64,000 nt of DNA from Alitabrizicola rongguiensis. GTDB taxonomy: Bacteria; Pseudomonadota; Alphaproteobacteria; Rhodobacterales; Rhodobacteraceae. Positions 29,840 to 38,658 of this stretch are shown here, one piece after another. The first letter of the stretch is position 1. Every line of letters begins with the position of its first letter. The notes beneath the pieces were generated by a model. The model was not told the DNA's origin, made no database searches, and saw only the letters and a list, made by a program, of their open reading frames with translations. The DNA lies in contig NZ_JAKENF010000004.1 in assembly GCF_021491355.1 (NCBI RefSeq), positions 1-64,000 of the forward strand, in the 5' to 3' direction. The position numbers and the translations under genes are program-made.

Positions 29840-31105
29840 ATGCCAGAGCCGCTTGCCCACACTGTGGAAATCTTCGCCGCCTGCGTCTTCGCCATCGCGA
29901 TCCTGCACACCTTCTCGGCGAAGTTCTTCGAACACCTTGCCCATACCCGCCCGAACCATGCGGGGGTCTTCCATCTTCTGGGAGAGGTCGAAGTCGTTTT
30001 CGGCTTCTGGGCCATGGTGCTGATCGTGGAGATCGTGGCCCTGAGTGGAGAGCACACGGCCATCGCCTATATCGAGTCGCGCAACTTTACCGAACCGATG
30101 TTCGTGTTCGCGATCATGGTCGTCGCCGGGTCGCAGCCGATCTTGCGGTTTGCCGAACTTCTGGTGCGGGCGGCGACCCGGCTTCTGCCAGTGCGCCGGG
30201 GCATGGGCATGTATTTCCTGACCCTCAGCGCTGTGCCGCTGCTGGGGTCGCTGATCACCGAACCAGGCGCGATGACCCTTGCAGCCCTGATGCTGCGCGA
30301 CGGCGTCTTTTCGCAGGAGGTGCCCCGGACCCTGAAATACGGCACGCTGGGGGTGCTGTTCGTCAATATCTCGATCGGAGGGGTGCTGACCCCCTTTGCC
30401 GCGCCACCGGTGTTGATGGTGGTCGGAACCTGGGGTTGGGATTTATCGTTCATGCTGACCACCTTCGGCTGGCGGGCGGCAATTGCCGTGCTCGTCAACG
30501 CTGCGGCAATCACCTACCTGTTCCGCGCGCAACTGGAACGGGTTCCCACAGTCGCCGGCGGCACCGGCCCCGCGATGCCGGCAGCGGTGACAATCGTGCA
30601 CCTGCTGTTTCTGGCCGGGATCGTGCTGATGGCGCACCGTCCCGTCGTGTTCATTGGCATGCTTTTGTTCTTTCTTGGCTTCGCCACCGCCTATGAGAAA
30701 TACCAAAGCCGGCTGATCCTGCGCGAGGCCCTCTTGGTAGCGTTCTTTCTCGCCGGGCTTGTCGTCTTGGGGGGGCCGCAGCATTGGTGGCTGGAACCCC
30801 TCCTGATGCGGCTGGACGAGAATCAGGTCTATTTCGGTGCAACCGCCCTGACCGCAATCACCGACAACGCGGCGCTGACCTATCTTGGCTCGCTTGCCCA
30901 GGGGCTGACTCCGGATTTCAAGACAGCGCTTGTGGCGGGGGCAGTGACTGGCGGCGGGCTGACGATCATCGCGAACGCCCCCAACCCGGCCGGTGCGGCT
31001 ATTCTGCGCGACAAGTTCTCTGACGGCGCCATCAGCCCGCTAGGATTGCTGATTGCCGCTGCCTTGCCAACCTTGACTGCGGTCTGCGCGTTCCGGATCA
31101 TCTGA
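29840..31105 (+). CDS. Putative Na+/H+ antiporter family membrane protein
   Basis: A 421-residue polytopic membrane protein with about 10-11 helices (AHTVEIFAACVFAIAILHTF, FVFAIMVVAGSQPILRF, LSAVPLLGSLITEPGAMTL and others). The intramembrane repeats ALTAITDNAALTYLG and GGGLTIIANAPNPAG resemble the hairpin signatures of ion-transporter-superfamily antiporters (NhaD/ArsB fold), and the overall sequence fits the putative Na+/H+ antiporter family. It follows sdaA by 35 bp and is probably cotranscribed. It could handle ion balance coupled to ammonium or glycine uptake, or export an anion; the substrate is not established. Confidence 0.7.
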   Translation: MPEPLAHTVEIFAACVFAIAILHTFSAKFFEHLAHTRPNHAGVFHLLGEVEVVFGFWAMVLIVEIVALSGEHTAIAYIESRNFTEPMFVFAIMVVAGSQPILRFAELLVRAATRLLPVRRGMGMYFLTLSAVPLLGSLITEPGAMTLAALMLRDGVFSQEVPRTLKYGTLGVLFVNISIGGVLTPFAAPPVLMVVGTWGWDLSFMLTTFGWRAAIAVLVNAAAITYLFRAQLERVPTVAGGTGPAMPAAVTIVHLLFLAGIVLMAHRPVVFIGMLLFFLGFATAYEKYQSRLILREALLVAFFLAGLVVLGGPQHWWLEPLLMRLDENQVYFGATALTAITDNAALTYLGSLAQGLTPDFKTALVAGAVTGGGLTIIANAPNPAGAAILRDKFSDGAISPLGLLIAAALPTLTAVCAFRII

Positions 31106-31462
31106 GAGATTGACTTGAGCCTGTCCGATCGAAGCGGGCTTCCGTTCTGTCGAAAGACTGGTGACCATTGTCATGGGGCGGGCCGTGGGGCAGCCTTGTT
31201 TTGGGCGGCGCCTATTCTGCGATAAACCGTTCCAACTAAGGGCAGGCCACTATGCCTGCTCCTGCAGGTCGATTTCGATAGAATCGAAGTGTATGACGGC
31301 CGCCGATTGTGCTTGAGAGAGCCTCCTGATGGCGCGGGAGGCGTTTCGACGGACACCTCCCTCGTGTCACAAATCCAGAGATAATCAGAACAAATTTCTA
31401 TGGGCCATTGACGGGCGGTAGGCTGTCGATCGGATCGCGGCACTACTGAAAGGACTTAGAAA
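31106..31462. other. Intergenic region upstream of creatinase with a relic coding tail
   Basis: The region has no complete gene. At 31255-31303 the minus strand could encode a short tail ending AVIHFDSIEIDLQEQA-stop. This is similar to AVVYFNTIETDQQVQ-stop at 40091-40151; the two DNA stretches match at roughly three quarters of positions. They are probably 3' ends of the same unknown, now lost, gene or element. The last 20 bases contain AAAGGA, the creatinase ribosome-binding site; its promoter is not obvious. Confidence 0.45.
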
Positions 31463-32677
31463 ATGACCGACGACATGCTGCACGTCATGGAATGGCACAA
31501 CGGGGACAAGGACTATTCCCCCTTCTCGGACGCCGAGATGAAGCGCCGCCAAGACGACGTGCGCCGCTGGATGGCCGACAACAACGTCGATGCGGCGCTG
31601 TTCACCAGCTACCATTGCATCAACTACTATTCCGGCTGGCTTTACTGCTACTTCGGCCGCAAGTACGGCATGGTCATCACCCAAGAAGCTTCCACCACGA
31701 TCTCGGCCGGGATCGACGGCGGCCAGCCTTGGCGGCGCAGCTTTGGCGGCAACATTACCTACACCGACTGGCGGCGGGACAACTTCTACCGTGCGGTGCG
31801 CCAGCTGACCCCGGGCGTCAAGCGGCTGGGGATCGAGTTCGACCACGTGAACCTTGACTATCGCAAGGCGCTGGAAGCGGCCCTGCCGGGTGTGGAATTC
31901 GTCGATATCGCCCAGCCCTCAATGTGGATGCGGTCGATCAAGTCGGCGGAAGAGCATGCCTTGATCCGCACCGGCGCGCGCATTTGCGACGTAGGGGGCT
32001 GGGCCGTGGCGGGTGCCATCAAGGCAGGCGTGCCCGAGCATGAGGTCGCCATCGCCGGTACCAACGCCATGATCCGCGAGATCGCGAACTCCTTCCCCTT
32101 CGTTGAACTCATGGACACCTGGACATGGTTCCAGTCAGGCATAAACACCGACGGAGCGCACAACCCGGTGACGAACAAGAAGGTTCAGTCGGGCGAGATC
32201 CTGTCGTTGAACACCTTCCCGATGATCTTCGGCTATTACACCGCGCTCGAACGGACGCTGTTCTGCGACCATGTCGATGATGCGAGCCTCGACATCTGGG
32301 AAAAGAACGTCGCTGTCCATCGTCGCGGGCTGGAACTGATCAAGCCTGGTGCGAAATGCAACGAGATCGCGCTGGAATTGAACGGCATGTACCGCCAGTG
32401 GGACCTGCTAAAATACCGGTCCTTCGGCTATGGGCACTCCTTTGGCGTGCTGTCGCACTACTACGGCCGCGAGGCGGGCGTCGAACTGCGCGAAGACATC
32501 GAGACGGAACTGAAGCCGGGCATGGTCGTGTCGATGGAGCCGATGGTCATGTTGCCCGAAGGTGCCCCAGGTGCAGGCGGCTATCGTGAGCATGACATCC
32601 TGATCGTGACCGAGACGGGCGCCGAGAATATTACCGGCTTCCCCTTTGGACCGGAGCACAACATAATCAGGAACTGA
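31463..32677 (+). CDS. Creatinase (creatine amidinohydrolase)
   Basis: The 404-residue protein matches Pseudomonas putida creatinase along its whole length and at its size. It hydrolyses creatine to sarcosine and urea in the cytoplasm. It has the pita-bread fold of M24 peptidases but lacks the metal-ligand set. Shared segments include FTSYHCINYYSGWLYC, SAGIDGGQPWRRSFG, LMDTWTWFQSGINTDGAHNP with catalytic His233 (His232 in P. putida), GYYTALERTLF, FGYGHSFGVLSHYYGREAG and SMEPMVMLPEG. AAAGGA precedes the ATG. A strong terminator follows. The convergent creatininase gene supplies its substrate, and the sarcosine product would enter the demethylation and glycine routes encoded nearby. Urea breakdown is not encoded in the window. 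Confidence 0.92.
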   Translation: MTDDMLHVMEWHNGDKDYSPFSDAEMKRRQDDVRRWMADNNVDAALFTSYHCINYYSGWLYCYFGRKYGMVITQEASTTISAGIDGGQPWRRSFGGNITYTDWRRDNFYRAVRQLTPGVKRLGIEFDHVNLDYRKALEAALPGVEFVDIAQPSMWMRSIKSAEEHALIRTGARICDVGGWAVAGAIKAGVPEHEVAIAGTNAMIREIANSFPFVELMDTWTWFQSGINTDGAHNPVTNKKVQSGEILSLNTFPMIFGYYTALERTLFCDHVDDASLDIWEKNVAVHRRGLELIKPGAKCNEIALELNGMYRQWDLLKYRSFGYGHSFGVLSHYYGREAGVELREDIETELKPGMVVSMEPMVMLPEGAPGAGGYREHDILIVTETGAENITGFPFGPEHNIIRN

Positions 32678-32699
32678 TCCAGACAAGATCAGGGCAAAA

Positions 32700-32731
32700 G
32701 GGGCCGGATCGATCCGGCCCCTTTCCTTTTT
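32700..32731 (+). terminator. Intrinsic terminator of creatinase
   Basis: A nine-base stem GGGGCCGGA/TCCGGCCCC with a TCGA loop is followed by TTTCCTTTTT. It starts 23 bases after the creatinase stop. The reverse strand also has four T residues, so it may work in both directions. Confidence 0.85.
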
Positions 32732-32755
32732 GAAGGCCCGCAGTTCGCGACAACG

Positions 32756-32775
32756 AAAAGGGGGCCGAAGCCCCC
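32756..32775 (-). terminator. Intrinsic terminator of creatininase
   Basis: On the minus strand GGGGGC-TTCG-GCCCCC is followed by TTTT. It lies 25 bases beyond the creatininase stop, so the convergent creatinase and creatininase transcripts each have their own terminator. Confidence 0.85.
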
Positions 32776-32800
32776 CTAGTTGCACCGGGAAGAAGACCCT

Positions 32801-33577
32801 TCAGTCGAACTCGGACCGCAGGGCCCCCACGATACCGGCAGTGCAGACCTCCAGCAGGATTTGCCCCTTCTCGACAGATGCCTCTTTTGGCGAGGACAAT
32901 GTGCCCGAGGGTGGCGTCCATTCCGGTTTGACCGGGTAGACGTCGTAGGGCGGGAAGGTGGCGGGCGCATGGTCCACGGCGCGGTCGAGGTGGACGTGTT
33001 CAGGGTGCAGCGCCAGCATCAGCGAGGTTTCCAGGACCCCGCCATGTTCCACGTCCCAGCCGGGAAAGCCGCCGGGGTAAAGCCGTGCGATGGCCTCCTT
33101 GTGGACGAAATCCCAATAGGACAGCACGACAACCTTCAGATCGGTGATCCCGTCCCAGCGCAGTTCTCGCAACGCCAGATCGATGCCTTCGACGATGAAC
33201 CACGAGTTTTCAAAATGTCCGTTCACAAGGCAGATCTTGCGCACGCCGTGACGAGCGAATTCCTTGACGACGTCCTTAAGCGCCGACACCAGAGTGGCGC
33301 CGTCCAGGCTGGTCGTGCCCGGCAGATGGTTCCCGCCGCCCGACTTCTGGTGGGACTTGTAACCATAGGTGAAGGGCGGAGCTACCAGAGCGCCAATCTC
33401 CAGCGCTACACGGCGGGCGAATTCGGTGGGCAAAAGGACATCGACATGCAGCGGCATGTGGTGGCCGTGCTGCTCCATCGAGCCAATGGGGATCAGGATT
33501 GGTGTCTGCCCACCGCTCACAGCAGCAGCGTAGTCGGGCCAAGTGAGTTCCGAGGCGAAGGCGGTGGTGTGTTTCAT
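32801..33577 (-). CDS. Creatininase (creatinine amidohydrolase)
   Basis: A 258-residue metal-dependent cyclic amidohydrolase converting creatinine and creatine reversibly. Ligand residues of the P. putida enzyme are all found: Glu35, His37 and Asp46 in SMEQHGHHMPLHVDVLLP, and His121 and Glu123 in VNGHFENS. Further family segments are YGYKSHQKSGGGNH, PGTTSLDGATL and HGGVLETSLMLAL. The NGHFENS form, rather than the NGHGGN of the wider family, supports true creatininase. The ATG at 33577 is chosen from homology; the frame continues 67 codons upstream without merit. It is divergent from a LysR gene across 96 bp, and convergent with creatinase. Confidence 0.92.
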   Translation of the reverse strand: MKHTTAFASELTWPDYAAAVSGGQTPILIPIGSMEQHGHHMPLHVDVLLPTEFARRVALEIGALVAPPFTYGYKSHQKSGGGNHLPGTTSLDGATLVSALKDVVKEFARHGVRKICLVNGHFENSWFIVEGIDLALRELRWDGITDLKVVVLSYWDFVHKEAIARLYPGGFPGWDVEHGGVLETSLMLALHPEHVHLDRAVDHAPATFPPYDVYPVKPEWTPPSGTLSSPKEASVEKGQILLEVCTAGIVGALRSEFD

Positions 33578-33673
33578 GAGGCCAACCCTGCAAGAGTGAT
33601 GGCGAAAACTACGTTGCAGGGGGTGCATAAGGAAAATAGATTGTCCCAATCCTTCCATTGACAGAGCAAATCC

Positions 33674-34567
33674 ATGGCGCTGCTCACTAACCTGCCAACC
33701 GATCTGTTGCGCACGTTCATCGCGGTGGTGGAACTGGGCGGTCATTCCAAGGCCGGCGCGGTTCTCGGCCGCAGCCAACCCGCGATTTCCCTGCAGATCC
33801 GACGCCTTGAGGAACTTGTCCGTGCGCCCTTGTTGTCACAGGAGGGCCGCGCGATCCTCCCCACCCCGGCGGGCGAGGCGCTGCTGTCCTACGCGCGCGA
33901 GATGGTACGGATCAATGATGAGGCGGTGCGCTACTTCCACCGCTCGGACATGACGGGAGTCCTGCGCATCGGCCTGCCGACCGATTACGCCGTCGCCTTC
34001 TTGCAGAACACGCTGACCTCTTTTCTGCACCTCCATCCAGACGTGGATCTCGAAATCCATTGCGACCTTAGCCGCGAACTGCACCATTTTCTGCGCTCGG
34101 ACGACCTCGACATCATTGTCGCAACGATGCCCACAGCGCGCATGCCATATCTCTCGCGCGCATGGATCGAACAGCCGATCTGGGCGGCAGCCGAGAACCT
34201 GCGCCTGCTCGAGGGCCGCCCGGTGCCGCTTGGAGCGCATCTTGAAGGCTGTGACTACCGCGCCCGAATGATCGACGCGCTCGACGGTGCGGGCCGCCGG
34301 TGGCGGATCGTGTATTCCGGTCCCGGAATCTCGGGCTTGCAGAACGCTGTCGTGAACGGGCTGTGCGTCACTGCCCTGACCCAGGCCACGATGTTGCCGG
34401 GCATGCGCGAACTGACTGAGACCGACGGATTCCCAAAGCTGGAACCCTTGCGGATCGGTCTGTTCTACAAGCACCCCCGACTGTCGGTGGCGGGATTGCA
34501 GCTGGTCAGTGACCTTGTCGCCAGCCTAGAAAGCGTGGGCTCAGGCGTGAACACGTTGCCGAACTGA
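33674..34567 (+). CDS. LysR-family regulator of the creatinine genes
   Basis: A 297-residue LysR protein with the winged helix DLLRTFIAVVELGGHSKAG and QPAISLQIRRLEEL, then an effector domain (GVLRIGLPTDYAVAFLQ). It resembles the regulator at 17607-18497, especially in the DNA-binding half and in the DLSREL/DLSKNL segment, so the two probably share ancestry. It is transcribed divergently from creatininase and lies 127 bp upstream of the ABC transporter genes, so control of both is plausible. The inducer may be creatinine, creatine or sarcosine. Confidence 0.85.
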   Translation: MALLTNLPTDLLRTFIAVVELGGHSKAGAVLGRSQPAISLQIRRLEELVRAPLLSQEGRAILPTPAGEALLSYAREMVRINDEAVRYFHRSDMTGVLRIGLPTDYAVAFLQNTLTSFLHLHPDVDLEIHCDLSRELHHFLRSDDLDIIVATMPTARMPYLSRAWIEQPIWAAAENLRLLEGRPVPLGAHLEGCDYRARMIDALDGAGRRWRIVYSGPGISGLQNAVVNGLCVTALTQATMLPGMRELTETDGFPKLEPLRIGLFYKHPRLSVAGLQLVSDLVASLESVGSGVNTLPN

Positions 34568-34694
34568 TGAAGTGGCAAGCAGGATAACGGCTGCTTATCA
34601 GTGGATTTCAAGAACCGATTTTGTACGGTCACCCTGATCTCTTAACGTGACGGTCAAGAGAACGCCCTTGCGGCCGAATACGGGGAGAAACGAA

Positions 34695-35819
34695 ATGACC
34701 AACACAAACGGGACCGCAAGCGGCCTGACGCGCCGATCGCTGCTTGCATCTGGGGCGGCCATGCTGGCCACGCCGATGCTGTCGCGGCGCGCCTTCGCAC
34801 AGGCGACGGAACTGACGATGCTCGCCTGGTACGGCCATGCAGAGCCGGATATCGTTGCAGAGTTCGAGGCCGAGAACAACGTCAAGTTCGTTCCGAAATA
34901 CTATACCGGCGGCGACAACATGCTGGGCCTGATCTCGCAGTCGCCCCCCGGCACTTTTGACGTGATCCTGTCGGATGCCGAATATGTAACGGCGCTGAAT
35001 GAGGCCGGCTATGTTGAAGAGCTGGACCCGAACGACTACGCCATCGCGGACTATTTCCCGGAGTTTCAGAACTTCCCAGGCAACTGGAAGGACGGAAAAC
35101 TGTTTTCCCTTATCACCCGTTTCGGTTTCCTTGGTGTCGCCTACAACACCGATGCGCTGACCGAAGCCCAGGCATCCAGCTATAACGTCTTCTGGGATCC
35201 GAAGCTGACCGGCAAGGTTGGCCATTTCGACTGGCACCTGCCGAACCTTGGCCAGATCAGTCTGCTGAACGGCAACGCCACCCCTTACGACATTGACGAG
35301 GCTGCCTGGCAGGCCGTAAAGGAAAAGACCATGTCGCTGCGTCCGCAGGTGGGCGGCTTCTTCGACTACGGCGGGACGTTCTCGTCGCTGAACGACGGGC
35401 AGATGCTGGCCTTCTGTGGCATCGGCGACTGGATCACCGGCGTTCTTCAGAAGAACGGTGCCAAGGTCAGCACCGCGATCCCCGAGGAGGGCGGGCTGCA
35501 ATGGTCCGAGTGCTTCTCGATCGGCAAGGGCTCGGCCAAGGCAGACCTGGCGAAGAAATGGATCCAGTACATCACGTCAGCCAAAGGTCAGGCGAAATCG
35601 GCTCAAATGGCGGCCTATCCGGCGCTGATCCCGAACCAGAAGGGTTGGGAAGTCCTGAATGCCAGCAATCCGGATGAAGCCAAACGCCAGGGCATGCTGA
35701 TTGGTGAGCCCAATGTGATGGACCTGATCCGGTCCGGCCGAATCCACTACCGCCAATGGCCGATCCAGCAGGATCTAGAGACCTGGAACGACTTCTGGTC
35801 GGAATACAAAGGCGCCTGA
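34695..35819 (+). CDS. ABC transporter substrate-binding protein, polyamine (PotD) type, Tat-exported
   Basis: The 374-residue periplasmic binding protein starts with a twin-arginine signal (LTRRSLLASGAAML, cleavage near AFAQA). The mature part follows the PotD/PotF pattern: LAWYGHAEPDIVAEFE, PPGTFDVILSDAEYV, SLITRFGFLGVAYNTD, WDPKLTGKVG and AAYPALIPNQKG. The start at 34695 has GGGGAG upstream. It heads an operon with two permeases and an ATPase. PotD-type proteins bind polyamines, but in this subfamily other cationic or zwitterionic solutes are frequent. Next to creatininase and creatinase, creatinine, creatine or a betaine is a reasonable inferred ligand. Confidence 0.85.
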   Translation: MTNTNGTASGLTRRSLLASGAAMLATPMLSRRAFAQATELTMLAWYGHAEPDIVAEFEAENNVKFVPKYYTGGDNMLGLISQSPPGTFDVILSDAEYVTALNEAGYVEELDPNDYAIADYFPEFQNFPGNWKDGKLFSLITRFGFLGVAYNTDALTEAQASSYNVFWDPKLTGKVGHFDWHLPNLGQISLLNGNATPYDIDEAAWQAVKEKTMSLRPQVGGFFDYGGTFSSLNDGQMLAFCGIGDWITGVLQKNGAKVSTAIPEEGGLQWSECFSIGKGSAKADLAKKWIQYITSAKGQAKSAQMAAYPALIPNQKGWEVLNASNPDEAKRQGMLIGEPNVMDLIRSGRIHYRQWPIQQDLETWNDFWSEYKGA

Positions 35820-35841
35820 CCGGGAAGGGCCCTGAAACATA

Positions 35842-35869
35842 GGGTCGGCAACTCCTTCAGTGCCGGCCC
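35842..35869 (+). other. Intergenic hairpin after the binding-protein gene
   Basis: GGGTCGGCA and TGCCGGCCC form a nine-base stem with one G-T pair and a ten-base loop, with no T run. Such hairpins commonly protect the abundant binding-protein mRNA and reduce expression of the downstream permease genes. It overlaps a potential GTG start at 35860, another reason to prefer the ATG at 35899. Confidence 0.55.
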
Positions 35870-35898
35870 ATGCCCCATCAGATGGAGTTCGCCCTCCG

Positions 35899-36744
35899 AT
35901 GCGACGCCCGATTTCACTTTATGGTCTGACGTTCTCGCTGCCGCTTCTGATCTGGCAGGTTCTGTTCTTCGTCTTCCCGCTGGTCTTCCTGGTCGCGCTG
36001 TCCTTCTGGACGGTGAAGAACTTCGTCATGCGGCCCGACTTCGACACGGTGAACTGGACCACCATGTATGGACGGACGGTCTTCTGGCAGGCCTATGGCA
36101 CAACGCTTGCACTCGCCGCCGCTGCTTCCGTCCTGACAAGCGTTCTGGCCTTTCCGGCGGCCTATGCCGTCGCCTTCAAGTTGAGCGACACTTCCCGACG
36201 CTGGGCGGTCTTCCTGATGGTGATCCCTTTCTTCACCAGCTACTTGGTGCGTGTCTATTCTTGGCAGACCTTCCTATCCGACAACGGCATCATCAACGTG
36301 ATCCTGAGCTGGATCGGGCTTGGTCCTTTTGTCATGCTGAACACCGTCGGCGCTACGATGATCGGCTACCTGACGCTGAGCTTCCCGCTGGTCGTGCTGT
36401 TGCAGCTTTTCAGCCTCGTCTTTATCGACCGCACCCTGATCGAGGCCGCGCACAACATGCGCTGTGGGCGGCTGCGCACCGTGTTCGAGGTGGTCATTCC
36501 CTCGGCTCGCACCGGCCTCGTGATCGCCGCCCTTTTCTGCTTCATCTTGTCCTTCGGCGACTTTGTCAGCCCCGTCTATCTGGGCGGGGGAGAGCCTACG
36601 ACGCTGTCGATCCTGATCACCGACACCACCAAGTCTGGCCAGCAGTGGCCCCGCGCCGCCGTGATCGCACTGACCATGATCGGCACGCTGATGGTCGTGG
36701 CCTTCGTGGCAGTGAAATTTGCCTACAAGGGGAAGTCGAAATGA
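35899..36744 (+). CDS. ABC transporter permease, PotB type
   Basis: A 281-residue inner-membrane permease with about six helices (YGLTFSLPLLIWQVLFFVFP, FLMVIPFFTSYLVRVYSW, VIAALFCFILSFGDFVSPVYLGG). The cytoplasmic EAA loop reads LIEAAHNMRCGRLRTVFEVVIP; it contacts the ATPase. GGAG lies about ten bases upstream of the ATG. A GTG 13 codons earlier is possible but falls inside a hairpin. The stop overlaps the next permease start (ATGA). Confidence 0.88.
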   Translation: MRRPISLYGLTFSLPLLIWQVLFFVFPLVFLVALSFWTVKNFVMRPDFDTVNWTTMYGRTVFWQAYGTTLALAAAASVLTSVLAFPAAYAVAFKLSDTSRRWAVFLMVIPFFTSYLVRVYSWQTFLSDNGIINVILSWIGLGPFVMLNTVGATMIGYLTLSFPLVVLLQLFSLVFIDRTLIEAAHNMRCGRLRTVFEVVIPSARTGLVIAALFCFILSFGDFVSPVYLGGGEPTTLSILITDTTKSGQQWPRAAVIALTMIGTLMVVAFVAVKFAYKGKSK

Positions 36745-37562
36745 GCGGCGCTGCCGACATGAACCGCAACCGGGCGCTGGACTGGGCTTTGGTGGCCTAC
36801 ATCGTGCTGGCCTACGCCTTTGTCTTCGCGCCTATCGCGGCCAGTTTCGTCTTTAGCTTCAACTCGGACCGCTTTCCTTCGATCCCGCTCGGTGAATTCT
36901 CGCTGGACTGGTACCGAGCGATCGCCACCGATCCGCTCGTCTGGGAGGGCGCGCGCAACACGCTGATGGTTGGTGTGATCGTCGGGGTCGTCTCAACCCT
37001 CTTGGGCTTTGGCGCTGCCTATACCGACTATCGCTACAAGTTCGCGGGCAAGCAGGTCTACCTTGCGCTGGCGCTCCTGCCACCCACAATTCCGGTAATC
37101 ATCCTGGGCCTTGCCATGCTGGCCTACCTGTCGCGCGTCAACCTGTCGGGCAATGCGCTATCGGTCATCATCAGTCACGTCGTCGTCTGCGCGCCCTTTG
37201 CAATGGCGATTATCCGGTTGCGTCTGTCGCAGATGGATCCGGCGCTGGAACCTGCCGCCTGGAACCTTGGCGCTTCGGAATGGATGGCAATGCGGCATGT
37301 CATCGTGCCGTTCTGCGCCCCCGCGATCCTTGGCGCGCTCTTCATCACGATGGCTGTCTCCTTCGACGAATTCGCCGTGGCCTGGTTTGTCTCTGGCCTG
37401 AACGAGACGCTGCCCGTCAAGGTGCTAGGCTTCCTGCAGGGTCAGGTCAGCCCACGGATCAACGCCATCGGCACTTTCGTCTTCATCCTCTCCATGACGC
37501 TTGTGATCCTGGCGCAGCTGCTGCTGTCCGGCCGCGGCGCCAAGTCCGCCGAAAGGGAATAA
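36741..37562 (+). CDS. ABC transporter permease, PotC type
   Basis: A 273-residue permease partner with about six helices (ALDWALVAYIVLAYAFVFAPI, YLALALLPPTIPVIILGLAML) and the EAA-like loop LEPAAWNLGASEWMAMRHVIVPF. The start overlaps the preceding gene's stop by four bases, giving translational coupling; the same frame is open far upstream inside that gene but only as an overlap artefact. It completes the heterodimeric channel of the importer. Confidence 0.9.
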   Translation: MSGAADMNRNRALDWALVAYIVLAYAFVFAPIAASFVFSFNSDRFPSIPLGEFSLDWYRAIATDPLVWEGARNTLMVGVIVGVVSTLLGFGAAYTDYRYKFAGKQVYLALALLPPTIPVIILGLAMLAYLSRVNLSGNALSVIISHVVVCAPFAMAIIRLRLSQMDPALEPAAWNLGASEWMAMRHVIVPFCAPAILGALFITMAVSFDEFAVAWFVSGLNETLPVKVLGFLQGQVSPRINAIGTFVFILSMTLVILAQLLLSGRGAKSAERE

Positions 37563-37566
37563 CACG

Positions 37567-38658
37567 ATGAGCCGCGATACCCTGGTTTCCTTTGAAGGCG
37601 TGGTCAAAAGCTTTGGCAACTTCGTTGCCGTGCAGAGGTTGGACTTCGAGATAAAGAAGGGCGAGTTCCTGGCGATCATGGGATCGTCGGGGTGTGGCAA
37701 GACCACGACGCTGCGTATGCTGGCCGGGCTTGAGGCGCCGACCGAAGGCGTGATCAGGCTGTCGGGCAAGCCAATCAACGACCTGCCGACCTGGAGCCGG
37801 GACACGCCGATGGTGTGGCAAAGCCTGGCGCTCTTCCCGTTCCTGAACGTCCGCGAAAACGTCGAATTCGCGCTGAAGATGCGCGGCGTGGGCAAGGCCG
37901 AGCGTCGCCGCCGGGCTGAACAATGGCTGGATCGGATGCAGATCACCGAGTTCGCCGAACGCAACATCTCGCAGCTTTCCGGTGGACAGCGGCAGCGCGT
38001 GGCGCTGGCTCGGTCGCTTGTGGTGGAGCCTGAGATTCTGCTGCTCGACGAACCGCTGTCAGCGCTGGATGCCGCACTGAAGGTGCGGATGCAGTCAGTC
38101 CTGAAGAACCTCCAGCGCGAGACGGGCATTACCTTCGTGTATGTCACGCACAGCCAGTCCGAGGCCTTCTCGATGGCAGACCGGGTTGTAATCATGAGCC
38201 GAGGCAATATCGAACAGATAGGTACTCCGCAGGAAATCTATCGAACACCGAAGACAAGGTTCGTCGCTGATTTCCTCGGATCGTCGAATGTTTTCACCGG
38301 AACATTGCAGCGCGGGTCGGCGGGAAGCGGGATCGAGATTTCCACTAGCGTTGGACGTTTCGATCTTGATCTCCCGAACAACAGTAATCCGCTTGGACAA
38401 TCTGCGACTTTGACAGTCTTGGATACGAAAACACAGCTCAGCCACACACGGCCTGCAGGTGCCAATGCAGTTCCCGTTCGTATGATCGGTGAGGAATTTG
38501 TCGGCGCAACAGCGACGATTTATCTTGAAACCTCAGACGGCCAGGAAATGAGGGTCCAGAAGGGCCATCAAGAGCTTGCCGAGTTGGACCTTGAAATAGG
38601 GCAGTCCCTTTTCGCTTGGTGGAGGAAAGAAGATGGTCACCTCATCGCGTCATCCTAA
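37567..38658 (+). CDS. ABC transporter ATP-binding protein, PotA type
   Basis: A 363-residue ATPase with Walker A GSSGCGKTT, Q-loop VWQSLALFP, signature LSGGQRQRVALARSL, Walker B ILLLDEP, H-loop VTHSQSEA, and a C-terminal TOBE-type domain. It powers the importer encoded upstream. Codon usage changes inside the gene: up to about 38200 third positions are mostly G or C, after which A and T become common (for example AAC AGT AAT, ACA CAG CTC, ATA GGG CAG). The C-terminal regulatory domain therefore appears to come from a different genetic background. The gene is complete and in frame. Confidence 0.92.
   Translation: MSRDTLVSFEGVVKSFGNFVAVQRLDFEIKKGEFLAIMGSSGCGKTTTLRMLAGLEAPTEGVIRLSGKPINDLPTWSRDTPMVWQSLALFPFLNVRENVEFALKMRGVGKAERRRRAEQWLDRMQITEFAERNISQLSGGQRQRVALARSLVVEPEILLLDEPLSALDAALKVRMQSVLKNLQRETGITFVYVTHSQSEAFSMADRVVIMSRGNIEQIGTPQEIYRTPKTRFVADFLGSSNVFTGTLQRGSAGSGIEISTSVGRFDLDLPNNSNPLGQSATLTVLDTKTQLSHTRPAGANAVPVRMIGEEFVGATATIYLETSDGQEMRVQKGHQELAELDLEIGQSLFAWWRKEDGHLIASS

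Noticed and set aside
32801-33778. Longer N-terminus for creatininase (67 extra residues)
   Set aside because: The extension overlaps the divergent LysR gene and its promoter region and does not match the family length of about 260 residues.
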